From CAZWCX01 sp964632945 (GTDB lineage: Bacteria > Planctomycetota > MHYJ01 > WSZJ01 > CAZWCX01): DNA of 62,866 bases. Location: positions 1 through 62,866 of the forward strand of contig CAZWCX010000030.1 of NCBI GenBank assembly GCA_964632945.1, in the 5' to 3' direction. Below the pieces are notes generated by a model. The model did no database searches and was not told the DNA's origin. It saw nothing but the letters and a program-made list of their open reading frames with translations. The translations under genes and the position numbers were made by a program. Each line of letters starts with the position of its first letter. Within the stretch, counting starts at the first letter, position 1. Below are positions 27,555-36,436 of the stretch, one piece after another.

Positions 27555-27583
27555 TTGACGACCGGGCCCGGATTCCCAATAAT
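27555..27583 (+). promoter_or_regulatory. Sigma-70-like promoter of lpxD
   Basis: TTGACG (27555-27560), a 17-bp spacer and AATAAT (27578-27583), about 57 bp upstream of ATG 27640. It is divergent from the rpsO promoter. The two promoters account for most of the 316-bp gap 27324-27639; I see nothing else there. Confidence 0.65.
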
Positions 27584-27639
27584 CCTCCCACCGCGCGGGG
27601 TCGAATCCACCGGCGGCCGGACCGGATCGAGGATTAGCC

Positions 27640-28668
27640 ATGCCATCCTACACCCTTGCGGAGGTTGCGCGCCTGGTGGGCGGCGAGCTGGTCGGCGACG
27701 CCGCACGCCGAATCGACGGCGTGAACGGGCTCGAATCCGCCACCGACACCCAACTCAGCTTCCTCCTCGGCCCGAAGCTGCGACCGGCGGCCGGCGCGTC
27801 GAAGGCCGCGGGGATCCTGGTGCGCGCCAAGGAGGATCTTCCCCACGCGCAAATCGTCGTGCCGCAGGTGAGGACCGCGCTGGCGCGCGTCGCCGCGCTG
27901 TTCCTGGTGGGCCGCGAGCGCGAACCCGCGGGGTTCCACCCGACCTCCGTGGTGTCCGGCGATGCCGTGCTGGGCGAGGGCGCGGGGGTCGGCCCCTTCT
28001 GTCGGGTCGGCCGCGGGGTCCGCATCGGCCGCAACTCCTCGATCGCCGAGCGCTGCTCGCTGGGCGACGGGGTCGTGCTGGGCGACGACGTGATGCTCCA
28101 CCCGGGGGTCACGATCTATCCGGGGTGCCGGATCGGAAGCCGGGTGGAGATCCACACCGGTGCGGTGATCGGCGTGGACGGCTACAGCATCGTGCTCGGC
28201 GAGGGGGTTCCGGAAAAGGTCCCCTCGCTGGGAACGGTGGAGATCCAGGACGACGTGGAGATCTTCTCGAACGTGACGATCGCCCGCGGGGCGTTCGACC
28301 GGACCGTGATCGGGCGTTGGTCGAAGATCGACTGTCTTTGCCACATCGGGCACAACTGCCGGTTCGGCCAGGGCGTGATCGTGGCGGCGTTCGGGGGCGT
28401 GAGCGGGAGCGTGGAGGTGGGCGACGGGGCGATCCTGGGCGGCATGGTCGGCGTGGTCGACCACGTGAAGATCGGCAAGGGCGCGCAGATCGGGGCCGGG
28501 AGCGGAATCGAGCACAACGTCGGCGATGGGGAACAAATGTGGGGGCGTCCGGCCAAGCCGATCAAGCAGGAACTGAAACTCCAGGCCGTGCTCAAGCGCT
28601 TGCCGGAGGCCTGGCGCACGCTCCAGAAAGTAATCAAGCGGGAGGAGGCGGGTTCCGGCGAGGCGTGA
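27640..28668 (+). CDS. lpxD: UDP-3-O-(3-hydroxyacyl)glucosamine N-acyltransferase
   Basis: The protein has 342 residues, the normal LpxD length. It adds the second (N-linked) hydroxyacyl chain in lipid A biosynthesis. An N-terminal uridine-binding domain (YTLAEVARLVGGELVGD, ISFLL-type strand) is followed by a left-handed beta helix with hexapeptide repeats (VLGEGAGVGPFCRVG, IGRNSSIAERCSLG). The catalytic His lies in CHIGHNCRFG. In most LpxD proteins the segment after the early coils reads VIGADGFGFA; here it is VIGVDGYSIV, a mild divergence. The C-terminal helices close the protein. The gene is monocistronic, its stop facing the next gene, on the opposite strand, 8 bp away. Confidence 0.93.
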   Translation: MPSYTLAEVARLVGGELVGDAARRIDGVNGLESATDTQLSFLLGPKLRPAAGASKAAGILVRAKEDLPHAQIVVPQVRTALARVAALFLVGREREPAGFHPTSVVSGDAVLGEGAGVGPFCRVGRGVRIGRNSSIAERCSLGDGVVLGDDVMLHPGVTIYPGCRIGSRVEIHTGAVIGVDGYSIVLGEGVPEKVPSLGTVEIQDDVEIFSNVTIARGAFDRTVIGRWSKIDCLCHIGHNCRFGQGVIVAAFGGVSGSVEVGDGAILGGMVGVVDHVKIGKGAQIGAGSGIEHNVGDGEQMWGRPAKPIKQELKLQAVLKRLPEAWRTLQKVIKREEAGSGEA

Positions 28669-28676
28669 GCGGCGCC

Positions 28677-30296
28677 TCATCGCCAGCGCGGTGTGCCCCA
28701 AAGTCCCGGCACCCGCGTGATCGGAGCGCCGTTCCAGACCCCGATCTCCATCAGCAGCGGCACGGGCGGTTGCTGGTCGGCGTATTTCATGAAGATCATC
28801 CGGCGCCCGTCCGGGGCGACGGCCGGGTGGCCATGGCCGACCAATCCGTCCGCGAACCGAACGGGGTTCTTCCCCCGCAGATCGCACTCCATCCAGCCCC
28901 CCTCGCGTTCCGCCCAGTAAAGAATCCGCCGGTCGTCCAGGACGACGGGGTACTCCCCCTTCCGCAAGGGCAGGAGCTGCCCGTCCCGGTTCAGGTGACA
29001 GATCACTCCCGACTCCTCTTCCGGGGCGTCGGCGCGCCGGTAGAAGAGGATCCAGCCGTCCCCGGACGGGTCCCACGAGAGGCTGGACACGTCCATCTCG
29101 TCCCGCACCCGACGCGCCTCGCCGGTGGCCAGGTCCACCGTGCATAACTCCGCCAGGTTGGGCCCGTGGCGCGGGGTCTTGTGGATGACGGCGAGCGCGG
29201 TCCCGTCGGGCGACAGCGTCGGCTCCGCGCACCAGCCGTCGGCGAGGAGTTCGCCGCCCAGGCGCCGGTTCGCGCCGGTCTTGAGGTCGACCTCGTACAG
29301 ACCCATGCTGGTCCCCGCGGCGTCGAGTCCGGTCACCGCCACGCGCGTTCGTCCCGGCAGGAAACAGCCCGGCTGGGCGATCGGCCCCTGATACGGAACT
29401 CTGCGCATCTTCCCGGTGACGACGTCCAGGAGTCGGATGTCCGTTTCATAGTCCTGCACGCCGGGCCGCCACCAGCCGCAATGACCAAGCATGACGAGGT
29501 TTCCCGGGTCCGCGGCGGTCGGGTCCCCCGTGTGATCCTCCCAGTTTCCGCCATCGACCACGAACTCGCGCTCGTCGACCGTATCCAGCCATTTGAAGTT
29601 CAGCAATCGCGTGCGCTTTCCGGGCGTTCCGTACGCCTCCATCACCCCGAGGTCCTCGCGGACCTGCACCGGGATGCCCTGGTTCATCAACCCCTGCACC
29701 ATATGGATCTCGGCACGCAGGGCCTCCTGCTGCTCCGGAGGTGTCTGCGACAGCCGCCGGTTCGCATCCATCAGGAACCCCGCAAACCGCGCGCGCTCGG
29801 CCTCGGTGACCGGCGTACGAAACAGGAAGTGCCCCCCGCGCCCCTCCTGGAACACGCCGAGGCGCCCGACCGCGCCGGCGTCGAGAAAGACCGGCTTGGA
29901 GCGCAGCAGATAGTAATAGGCCGTGGACATGAAGATGGGCGCCTCGTACGGCCGGTATTTGCCCCGCGCATTCCCCTGGTCCACGTACCAGAAGCCGTCC
30001 CTCTCCACGACCTTGACGATCGCCTGCGGATCCTCCCCCGGCTTTTGCAGCGAGAGTCCCAGCCGCCGATGTCCCCCGGCCTGCACCGCGTGGACCACGA
30101 ACTGGGTATCGGCGTTGGCTTCGTGAAGCACGACCCACGACGCCGGTTCGAATCCCTCGAAACGCGCGCGGGCGATCGCGGCGTTCGACGCCAGGGTGTC
30201 CGGGGAGGGTCCGCGGGGAGGCTCCTGCGCAACCGCAAGGGCGGATTGGAGCAGACAGGCGAACGCGAACATGCCACCGCGAAGACGTGCGTCCAT
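28677..30296 (-). CDS. Exported beta-propeller-like (PD40/TolB-like) protein
   Basis: The protein has 539 residues. ATG 30296 has GGGGAG upstream and opens a signal peptide ending near LAVAQEP. The first 200 residues are helical, with an aromatic-rich patch (YYYLLRSKPVF). From residue about 250 there are beta-propeller blades of the PD40 type: TLSPDGTALAVI, SLSWDPSGDGWILFY and HPAVAPDGRRMIFMKY. This resembles TolB or oligogalacturonate-lyase-type propellers that read a data record and list values. No catalytic residues can be named. It is probably a periplasmic or surface binding protein. The gene is convergent with lpxD and divergent from the FadJ-like gene. Confidence 0.75.
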   Translation of the reverse strand: MDARLRGGMFAFACLLQSALAVAQEPPRGPSPDTLASNAAIARARFEGFEPASWVVLHEANADTQFVVHAVQAGGHRRLGLSLQKPGEDPQAIVKVVERDGFWYVDQGNARGKYRPYEAPIFMSTAYYYLLRSKPVFLDAGAVGRLGVFQEGRGGHFLFRTPVTEAERARFAGFLMDANRRLSQTPPEQQEALRAEIHMVQGLMNQGIPVQVREDLGVMEAYGTPGKRTRLLNFKWLDTVDEREFVVDGGNWEDHTGDPTAADPGNLVMLGHCGWWRPGVQDYETDIRLLDVVTGKMRRVPYQGPIAQPGCFLPGRTRVAVTGLDAAGTSMGLYEVDLKTGANRRLGGELLADGWCAEPTLSPDGTALAVIHKTPRHGPNLAELCTVDLATGEARRVRDEMDVSSLSWDPSGDGWILFYRRADAPEEESGVICHLNRDGQLLPLRKGEYPVVLDDRRILYWAEREGGWMECDLRGKNPVRFADGLVGHGHPAVAPDGRRMIFMKYADQQPPVPLLMEIGVWNGAPITRVPGLWGTPRWR

Positions 30297-30366
30297 GGGA
30301 CACTCCCCGAGAAACAAGGCGTTCGGGAACCCGGCGCCGGATTCACCGGTTCGCGCCCGTGCCTCC

Positions 30367-30395
30367 CTTATCTCCCCTCCGGACGAAAATTGCAA
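30367..30395 (-). promoter_or_regulatory. Promoter of the PD40-like gene
   Basis: TTGCAA (30390-30395), a 17-bp spacer and GATAAG (30367-30372) on the minus strand, 70 bp upstream of ATG 30296. Confidence 0.5.
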
Positions 30396-30443
30396 CGGAT
30401 CCGAAGGCGCGCCGACGGGAAACCGGACGCAAGGCGCCTTCCC

Positions 30444-30472
30444 TGGACCTCTCCCGGTCCTCCTGCTATCAT
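30444..30472 (+). promoter_or_regulatory. Promoter of the FadJ-like gene
   Basis: TGGACC (30444-30449), a 17-bp spacer and TATCAT (30467-30472), about 34 bp upstream of ATG 30506. It is divergent from the promoter at 30367-30395. Confidence 0.5.
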
Positions 30473-30505
30473 CCCCGCCCTTGAATCCCCATGGAGGCTC
30501 CGCCG

Positions 30506-32665
30506 ATGACCGCCCCCGCCGCGCCGGTGACCGCCGGCCCGTTCACCTTCCAGATGGATCCCGACGGAATCGGCCTGCTCCGGTTCGAAGTCCCGGGCGA
30601 CAAGGCCAACACCCTTTCCGTCGCCCTGCTGGGCACCATTCGCGACCTCCTCGAGCAACTGGAAAAGACTCCCGGTCTCAAGGCCGTGGTGATGTACAGC
30701 GGCAAGCCCGATCAGTTCATCGTCGGGGCCGACTTGAACGATCTGGGACGGATCCAGAGCCCGGCGGACGGCGCGGCCCTCTCCCGCGGGGCCCACGAAG
30801 GCATGGCGCGCCTCGAGAACCTCCGCACCCCCGTGGTCGCCGCGATCCACGGCGCCTGCGTCGGCGGCGGCACCGAACTGGTGCTCGCCTGCGCCTACCG
30901 GATCTGCACGGAGCACCCCAAGACGGTCCTCGCCCTGCCCGAGGTGAAGCTCGGACTGCTCCCCGGCGCCGGGGGAACGCAACGACTGCCCCGCCTCGTG
31001 GGCGTCGAGGCCGCGCTCGACATGATCCTCACCGGCAAGAACATCTACCCCCGCAAGGCCCTCAAGATCGGCCTCGTCGACGAGATCTGCCCCAAGGAGG
31101 TCCTGCTCGACGTGGCCCGGGCCGCCGCGCGCAACCTCGCCGCGGGCCGCATCGACCGCGACCGCGGGCCCCGCGGCGGGGCGATCCGGCGCTTTCTCCT
31201 CGAGCAGAACCCCGTCGGCAGGAACTTCCTGTTCGCCCAGGCGGAAAAGGCGGTGCTCTCCAAGACCCACGGCCTCTACCCCGCGCCCCTGAAGGCCCTG
31301 GAGTCGATCCGCACGGGAGTGGAAATGACCCCGGACGCCGGCTGGCGTCGCGAATCGGAGCTGTTCGGCGAACTCGCCGCGGGCCCGATCGCCAAGGGGT
31401 TGATCCGTCTCTTCTTCGACATGCAGGAGTCCAAGAAGACGAACGTCCCGGGCGGGACCCCCCGGGACGTGCGCAAGATCGGCATGCTCGGCGCGGGGTT
31501 CATGGGCCAGGGGATCGCGCAGGTCGCGGCGGATTCCGACTACACCGTGCAGCTCAAGGACCGTGACGACGCCTCCGTGGGGCGCGGCCTCAAGGCCGTC
31601 TCCGACTTCTTTCGGGAGAAGTCCCAAAAGCGCATCCTCACTCGGCAGGAAGCCGAATGGCGGCGCGTGCGCGTGACGGGATCCACCGAGTGGCACGGTT
31701 GGAAGACCGTCGACCTGGCGATCGAGGCGGTATTCGAGGACCTCGATCTCAAGCGCAAGGTCCTGGCCGAGTTCGAGGCTCACGCCCGTCCGGATGCCGT
31801 GTTCGCCTCCAATACTTCGTCCCTGCCGATCTCCGACCTCGCCGCCCGGGCGACGCGGCCGGAGCACGTGGTCGGCATGCACTTCTTCTCCCCCGTCCCC
31901 AAGATGCCCCTTCTCGAGGTGATCCAGACGAAACAGAGCGCGCCCGATGCGGTCGCCACCGCGGTCGAGGTGGGCCGGAATCTCGGCAAGACCGTCATCG
32001 TCGTCAACGACGGGGTCGGTTTCTACACCACCCGGATCCTGGGCCCCTACATGAACGAAGCGAGCCGGATGCTGCTCGAGGGGATCGCCCTCGACGCCCT
32101 CGACGAGGCGATGATGAAATTCGGATTCCCGGTGGGACCGATCACGCTGATGGACGAGGTCGGACTCGACGTGGCGGTCAAGGTCGCGCACATCCTGGCG
32201 AAGGCGTTCGGCGCGCGGATGGAGCTCCCCGCCTCGATGGACAAGATCGGGGCCGAAGGCCGACAGGGCCGAAAGAACCGCCGCGGCTTCTACCTCTACG
32301 ACGAGAAGGGGCGCAAGGGGGGACCGGACGCGAGCGTGTACGCCACCACCCCCGATGGCGCGAACCGGAGAGTCTTCGACCCCAAGGAGCCGCAGGAGCG
32401 ACTGGCGTACGCCATGGCGAACGAAGCCGCGTTCTGCCTTCAGGAGGGGATCCTGCTCCACCCGCGCGACGGCGACCTCGGCGCGGTACTCGGGCTCGGG
32501 TTTCCGCCGTTCCTGGGCGGCCCGTTCCGCTGGATGGACCGCACCGGATTGCCCGCGGTCGTCGCGCGGCTCGAGGCGCTGGCGGCGAAACACGGGGCGC
32601 GCTTCACCCCTGCGCCGATCCTCGCGGAAATGGCCCGGGAAGGGAAGCGGTTCCACGCCGAATAG
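30506..32665 (+). CDS. Fatty-acid oxidation complex alpha subunit (enoyl-CoA hydratase / 3-hydroxyacyl-CoA dehydrogenase)
   Basis: The protein has 719 residues, FadJ/FadB length. I chose ATG 30506 because GGAGG lies 8 bp upstream; an ATG at 30491 overlaps that site. The N-terminal crotonase domain (about 10-200) has both catalytic Glu residues: in GGGTELVLACAYR and LPEVKLGLLPGAGGTQRLPR. A linker leads to the NAD-binding domain (KIGMLGAGFMGQGIAQVAA, about 325) and the dehydrogenase signature GMHFFSPVPKMPLLEV with its catalytic His. The C-terminal dehydrogenase domain follows to the end. It hydrates enoyl-CoA and oxidises 3-hydroxyacyl-CoA during beta-oxidation. No thiolase (FadA/FadI) gene is adjacent. 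FadB and FadJ cannot be separated from sequence alone here. Confidence 0.93.
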   Translation: MTAPAAPVTAGPFTFQMDPDGIGLLRFEVPGDKANTLSVALLGTIRDLLEQLEKTPGLKAVVMYSGKPDQFIVGADLNDLGRIQSPADGAALSRGAHEGMARLENLRTPVVAAIHGACVGGGTELVLACAYRICTEHPKTVLALPEVKLGLLPGAGGTQRLPRLVGVEAALDMILTGKNIYPRKALKIGLVDEICPKEVLLDVARAAARNLAAGRIDRDRGPRGGAIRRFLLEQNPVGRNFLFAQAEKAVLSKTHGLYPAPLKALESIRTGVEMTPDAGWRRESELFGELAAGPIAKGLIRLFFDMQESKKTNVPGGTPRDVRKIGMLGAGFMGQGIAQVAADSDYTVQLKDRDDASVGRGLKAVSDFFREKSQKRILTRQEAEWRRVRVTGSTEWHGWKTVDLAIEAVFEDLDLKRKVLAEFEAHARPDAVFASNTSSLPISDLAARATRPEHVVGMHFFSPVPKMPLLEVIQTKQSAPDAVATAVEVGRNLGKTVIVVNDGVGFYTTRILGPYMNEASRMLLEGIALDALDEAMMKFGFPVGPITLMDEVGLDVAVKVAHILAKAFGARMELPASMDKIGAEGRQGRKNRRGFYLYDEKGRKGGPDASVYATTPDGANRRVFDPKEPQERLAYAMANEAAFCLQEGILLHPRDGDLGAVLGLGFPPFLGGPFRWMDRTGLPAVVARLEALAAKHGARFTPAPILAEMAREGKRFHAE

Positions 32666-32680
32666 CGCCGAATCACGCGG

Positions 32681-33523
32681 CTACTTGTTTTTCTCCCCGG
32701 ACGTCCGACGCCGCACCTCCCCGACCACGTCGCCGAGGTCGCGCAGCGCGGACGGATCGATCCGTTCCGCCGCATCCAGGTCCGCGGCGGCATCCCGCCA
32801 GAGACCGAGCGCGGCCTTCATGGCGCCGCGGTTGGCCAGAGGTCGCGCCTGATCGGGGGCACGCCGGAGCACCTCGTCGTAGTCGGCAATCGCCCGAGTG
32901 ACTTCCACGCGCGGATCTTCGCCGTTCCGGAGGAGCTCTACGGACAATCGCTGCCGGGTCTCCGCGAGCAACAACCGGTGGGACGCGTCCTCTGGAGCGA
33001 TGGCGACCGCCTGCTCGAAGCAACCCACCGCCCCGCGCATCTCGGCTCGTACGTCCCCGTCGAGCCGACTCCGGTGGTCCGCGCGCGCCAGGCGAATCAT
33101 CCCGGCCAGACGGTGGATCTTCCCCAGGTCGGGCCGTACCGCCAGGGCCAGCCGAAGGTCAGCCTCCGCAGCGTCGAGCTGCGGCGTCGGATCGCCGGAC
33201 GACGCCAGAACCCGGTTTCCCCAAGTCAACCACAACGACGCGCGCGTGACATTCAGGTCGAAATGCCCGGGCAAGACAAGACGGGCGCGCGCGAGTCCCT
33301 CCACGGCCGCGGCCAGGTGCGGCGTGCCATCCATTCCGGCGCGGGATTCCGCGATCGCCCAATGGAATCGCATCTCCGCGTGCTCCACCCAGGCCTCGTG
33401 CAAGTGCGGATCGCAGCGGACGGCGGCGTCGAAATCGGCCGACGACTGCTCCCGCTCGCTCGCGCCGGACTTTCCCGATGCCTCCAGCCGCTGCGCCCGG
33501 TCCCGGGCGATCAGCGCCGCCAC
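32681..33523 (-). pseudogene. Out-of-frame continuation of the kinase TPR tail
   Basis: These 280 codons read as TPR repeats that continue the kinase in the -1 frame. The kinase frame ends WLNRARLRTG then WWRR and a stop at 33511. This frame continues LVAALIARDRAQRLEASG in perfect TPR register, then FDAAVRCDPHLHEAWVEHAEMR, ADLRLALAVRPDLGKIHRLAGMIRLA, and so on to 32681. A GTG at 33523 could act as an internal start, but there is no ribosome site. One extra G in the GGG at 33527-33529 would join the frames and give a protein of about 1235 residues. It is a real frameshift, a sequencing or assembly error, or less likely programmed recoding. Confidence 0.75.
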
Positions 33524-36375
33524 CAGCCCGTCCGAAGACGGGCGCGATTCAACCAGATCTCCCCGTCGGACGGGCTCCTCGTGAGCGCGTGATCGAGGTC
33601 CTCCTGCGCCCGGTCGAGGAAGCGTCCGGCCGTTTCCGTGGCCAGGTCCGGAGACTGCGCGCGGGCCGTCAGAATCCGGGCGCGCACGAGCCATCCCTCC
33701 GCGCGCCCGGGCGCGACGTCGATCGCCCTGGTTGCGCTCTGCTCCGCGGCATCGAAGGCCGGCCCGCTCTCCTCGCCGAGTTGCCGCCGGAGGACGCCCA
33801 GGTTGAGTCGTGCCTTGGCCCGGCTCACGTGAATCCGGACGTCGCCCGGGGCCCGCTCCAGGGCAAGGGCGAAGTCGGCATCGGCCCGTTCGAATCCGTC
33901 GTCCGCAGACTGCCCGGCGAAGATGCGCGCGAGGGTGGCGTTCGAGCGGAGGTTTCCGCGCCACCAGAGCGCCTCGGCGTCGCGGGGGTCGAGCTCGACT
34001 GCACGGGTCGCGTCCCGCTCGGCCTCGTCGAACTCTGGACGGACGTCGATCCGACGGGTCAAGCGCGAGAGGGAGATCGCCTGACGCGCCTGCGCTCGTC
34101 CGAGCCAATGGGGCGCGTAGCCGCGATCCGCTTCGATGGCCCGTTCGTAGGCCACCAGCGCGCCCTCCGCGTCCCCGTCCGCCAGGTGAAGCCGGATCGA
34201 GGCTTCCTGAGCCTCCTCCAGACCGGGGTCCTCGGTCCAGGCGCGACGCAGGTGAGCCGCCGCGCGCTCCCGGTCGGCGGGATCCCGGGCGAATGCCGCC
34301 GCCGCCAGCCCGCGGGCGCACTCCAGGCGCGCCGCGGTCAGTCCCGTCGCCGGAGCGGTCCCCGTCGACGCGGCCGCGGCCTCCAACACCGTCAGATCGG
34401 CGCGCAACGCCTCGAGCAACGCGCGCGCGCGGGCGTCCCCTTCGACCAGTTCGGACTCCGGCGGCAGTCTCGCCTCGGTCGCCGAACCCGGTTCCGGGAG
34501 CAGGCCGGCGCGCGACAGCCGCTGGCCGGCGCGAAGCAGCCAGGCATCGCGCAGCTCGGCGGTCCGCAGGCCGAGTTCGCGCGCGATCAGAATCGCCCGC
34601 TCGTAGCGGGCGAACGAATCCCCGGAGTCCTTGCTCAAGGCCGTGTCCTGTTCCCGGCGCGCGTCCTCGAAGCGAAGGAGGGCGCGATACATGCGGCCCA
34701 GATGCGCGTGCGGTTCCGACACGGTCGGCGCGCTTTCGACCGTGGACCGAACGGCCGCTGCGAGGGGAGGAAGGAATTCCCGCTCGAGGGACGCCATCGG
34801 CTGGCCGGCCCGACGCACCGCGAGGGCGGCCTTGACGCTGAGTTCGGCGATGGTTCGCAAACGTTCCAGGCGCTCGCGCTCGAGCCGGGTGCGAGTGGCC
34901 CGCTCCTCCGCCGCCCTGCGTTCGGCGCGCAGCCCCTGCAGGGCCAGGAGGGCGGACCCGGTACAGGCCGCCAGGAGGAGGACGATTCCCGCCACGACCG
35001 GCTTCCGACGGCGGGACCAGCGCAACAGGCGACGGATCCCGCCTTCCCGTTTCGCGACCAGAGCCTCGCCGGCGAGATAGCGGCGGCAGTCCTCCGCCAG
35101 GTCGCGGGCGGTGGCGTACCGGCCGGACTTTTCGCGCGCCATGGCGGCCAGGCAGAGCGTTTCCGCGTCACGATCCACGCCGGGGTGCCAGCGGCGCGGC
35201 GGCGGCGGCTCCGATTCCGCGACCCGGCGCACCACCTCCATCGCCGTTGCGCCGTCGTAGGGAGCGCGGCCCGTAAGCAGTTCGTACAGGATCGCTCCGA
35301 TCTGGTAGACGTCACTGCGCGCGTCGACCTCGTGGACGTCCCCCCGCGCCATTTCGGGGCTCATGTACGCGGGCGACCCCATGATCGTTCCCGTGCGGGT
35401 CGCCGTCCCCTCCCCGCCCTCCCGCATCTTGGCGAGGCCGAAGTCCATGACCTTCAGCCGGCCCTCCCGCGTGCGAACGACGTTTTCCGGCTTGAGGTCC
35501 CGGTGGATGACGCCGGCGTCATGGGCGGCCTGAAGCGCATCCGCAATCTCGGCGATCCAGCGCACCGCGGTGGCGGGGTCGACTCCCCCGACCCGGCTCC
35601 CCTCCCCTCCCACCGCCGCGCGGGCCGGCGTCAGGCCGTGCCGGACCGGGTCGGAGAGCACCTCCTGCAGGACCGTCCCTTCGACGTACTCCATCGCCAC
35701 GTAGGTCAGCCCGGAGGCTTCCCCGATGTCGTGGACGGCCACGATGCCGGGGTGATGGAGGCGAGCGGCGGACCGCGCCTCATTGCGGAATCTCAGCACG
35801 GCGGCGGGCGAGGCCATCTCGCCGCCCAGCAGCACCTTGACTGCGACGTTCATACGCAAGTCGGGGTGCCACGCCAGGTAGACCACGCCCATCGCGCCCC
35901 GGCCGAGTTCACGGATCACCTCGTACTTGCCGAGTCGATGGACGGACGGATGGGATCGCGCCGTCTCATCCGCGGCATCGATCGTCCCCGGCCGCGGGCT
36001 CCTGGGCGCCGCCGGGACCGCATCCCCGTCGATGGCCCTCGCGTCGGCCGCCTCCGGCCGTTGGGTGCCGGATCCGGTCGCGCCGTCCTGAAGCGGTTCG
36101 AGGACTTCCGTGCCCGTCGCCACCGGCGCCCCGCCGACGCGCGTGGCGCGGCGCAACGCATCCGACTGACGCTCGGCGAGCAGATAGAGGGTGCGCGCGC
36201 ACGTGGACGCGGTCATCGCTCCGCGTTCGACCAGCAGCTTGCCGAGTGGGCGGGGCGGCTGCCCCTCCGCTTCGCGCCGCTCCTCCTCGCGCCAGAGCGG
36301 CTCCGCCCGCTCCGGGGTGAGCCACCCCTGCTCGTACGCGATCTCGAGGAATTCCCGATCGATCGGTCGCGGCAC
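33511..36375 (-). CDS. Membrane Ser/Thr protein kinase with TPR tail (frame-interrupted)
   Basis: The protein has 954 residues to the in-frame stop. Residues 1-70 resemble the MshEN/GspE N-terminal module (AYEQGWLTPERAEPLW, GKLLVERGAMTAS). The kinase domain (about 145-430) has all key motifs: GRGAMGVVY loop, the Lys in NVAVKVLL, HRDLKPENVV (about 290), DFGLAK (about 310) and GSPAYMSPEMARG. A membrane helix (about 452-475, KPVVAGIVLLLAACTGSALL) follows, then a helical spacer and many TPR units. This is the planctomycete Hanks-type kinase design: cytoplasmic kinase, one membrane pass, TPR domain outside. It lies 61 bp after the DUF3857 gene on the same strand, probably one operon. The C-terminal third is shifted out of frame (see 32681-33523). 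Confidence 0.9.
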   Translation of the reverse strand: MPRPIDREFLEIAYEQGWLTPERAEPLWREEERREAEGQPPRPLGKLLVERGAMTASTCARTLYLLAERQSDALRRATRVGGAPVATGTEVLEPLQDGATGSGTQRPEAADARAIDGDAVPAAPRSPRPGTIDAADETARSHPSVHRLGKYEVIRELGRGAMGVVYLAWHPDLRMNVAVKVLLGGEMASPAAVLRFRNEARSAARLHHPGIVAVHDIGEASGLTYVAMEYVEGTVLQEVLSDPVRHGLTPARAAVGGEGSRVGGVDPATAVRWIAEIADALQAAHDAGVIHRDLKPENVVRTREGRLKVMDFGLAKMREGGEGTATRTGTIMGSPAYMSPEMARGDVHEVDARSDVYQIGAILYELLTGRAPYDGATAMEVVRRVAESEPPPPRRWHPGVDRDAETLCLAAMAREKSGRYATARDLAEDCRRYLAGEALVAKREGGIRRLLRWSRRRKPVVAGIVLLLAACTGSALLALQGLRAERRAAEERATRTRLERERLERLRTIAELSVKAALAVRRAGQPMASLEREFLPPLAAAVRSTVESAPTVSEPHAHLGRMYRALLRFEDARREQDTALSKDSGDSFARYERAILIARELGLRTAELRDAWLLRAGQRLSRAGLLPEPGSATEARLPPESELVEGDARARALLEALRADLTVLEAAAASTGTAPATGLTAARLECARGLAAAAFARDPADRERAAAHLRRAWTEDPGLEEAQEASIRLHLADGDAEGALVAYERAIEADRGYAPHWLGRAQARQAISLSRLTRRIDVRPEFDEAERDATRAVELDPRDAEALWWRGNLRSNATLARIFAGQSADDGFERADADFALALERAPGDVRIHVSRAKARLNLGVLRRQLGEESGPAFDAAEQSATRAIDVAPGRAEGWLVRARILTARAQSPDLATETAGRFLDRAQEDLDHALTRSPSDGEIWLNRARLRTGWWRR
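33526..33543 (-). other. UUCG-capped 7-bp hairpin at the kinase frameshift
   Basis: GCCCGTC (33537-33543) and GACGGGC (33526-33532) enclose TTCG on the minus strand, giving a very stable cUUCGg tetraloop hairpin in the mRNA. Its 3' edge is the exact base where the kinase and downstream TPR frames join. Confidence 0.8.
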
Positions 36376-36436
36376 GATCCGGCCTCCAGTGCGGGGAGAT
36401 GCCTCCGGCGACCGCGCCGGCCGATCCCCCGAACGG

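Noticed and set aside
32681..33523. Separate TPR gene starting at GTG 33523
   Set aside because: There is no ribosome site and the TPR register is continuous with the kinase tail, so a frameshifted continuation is the simpler reading.
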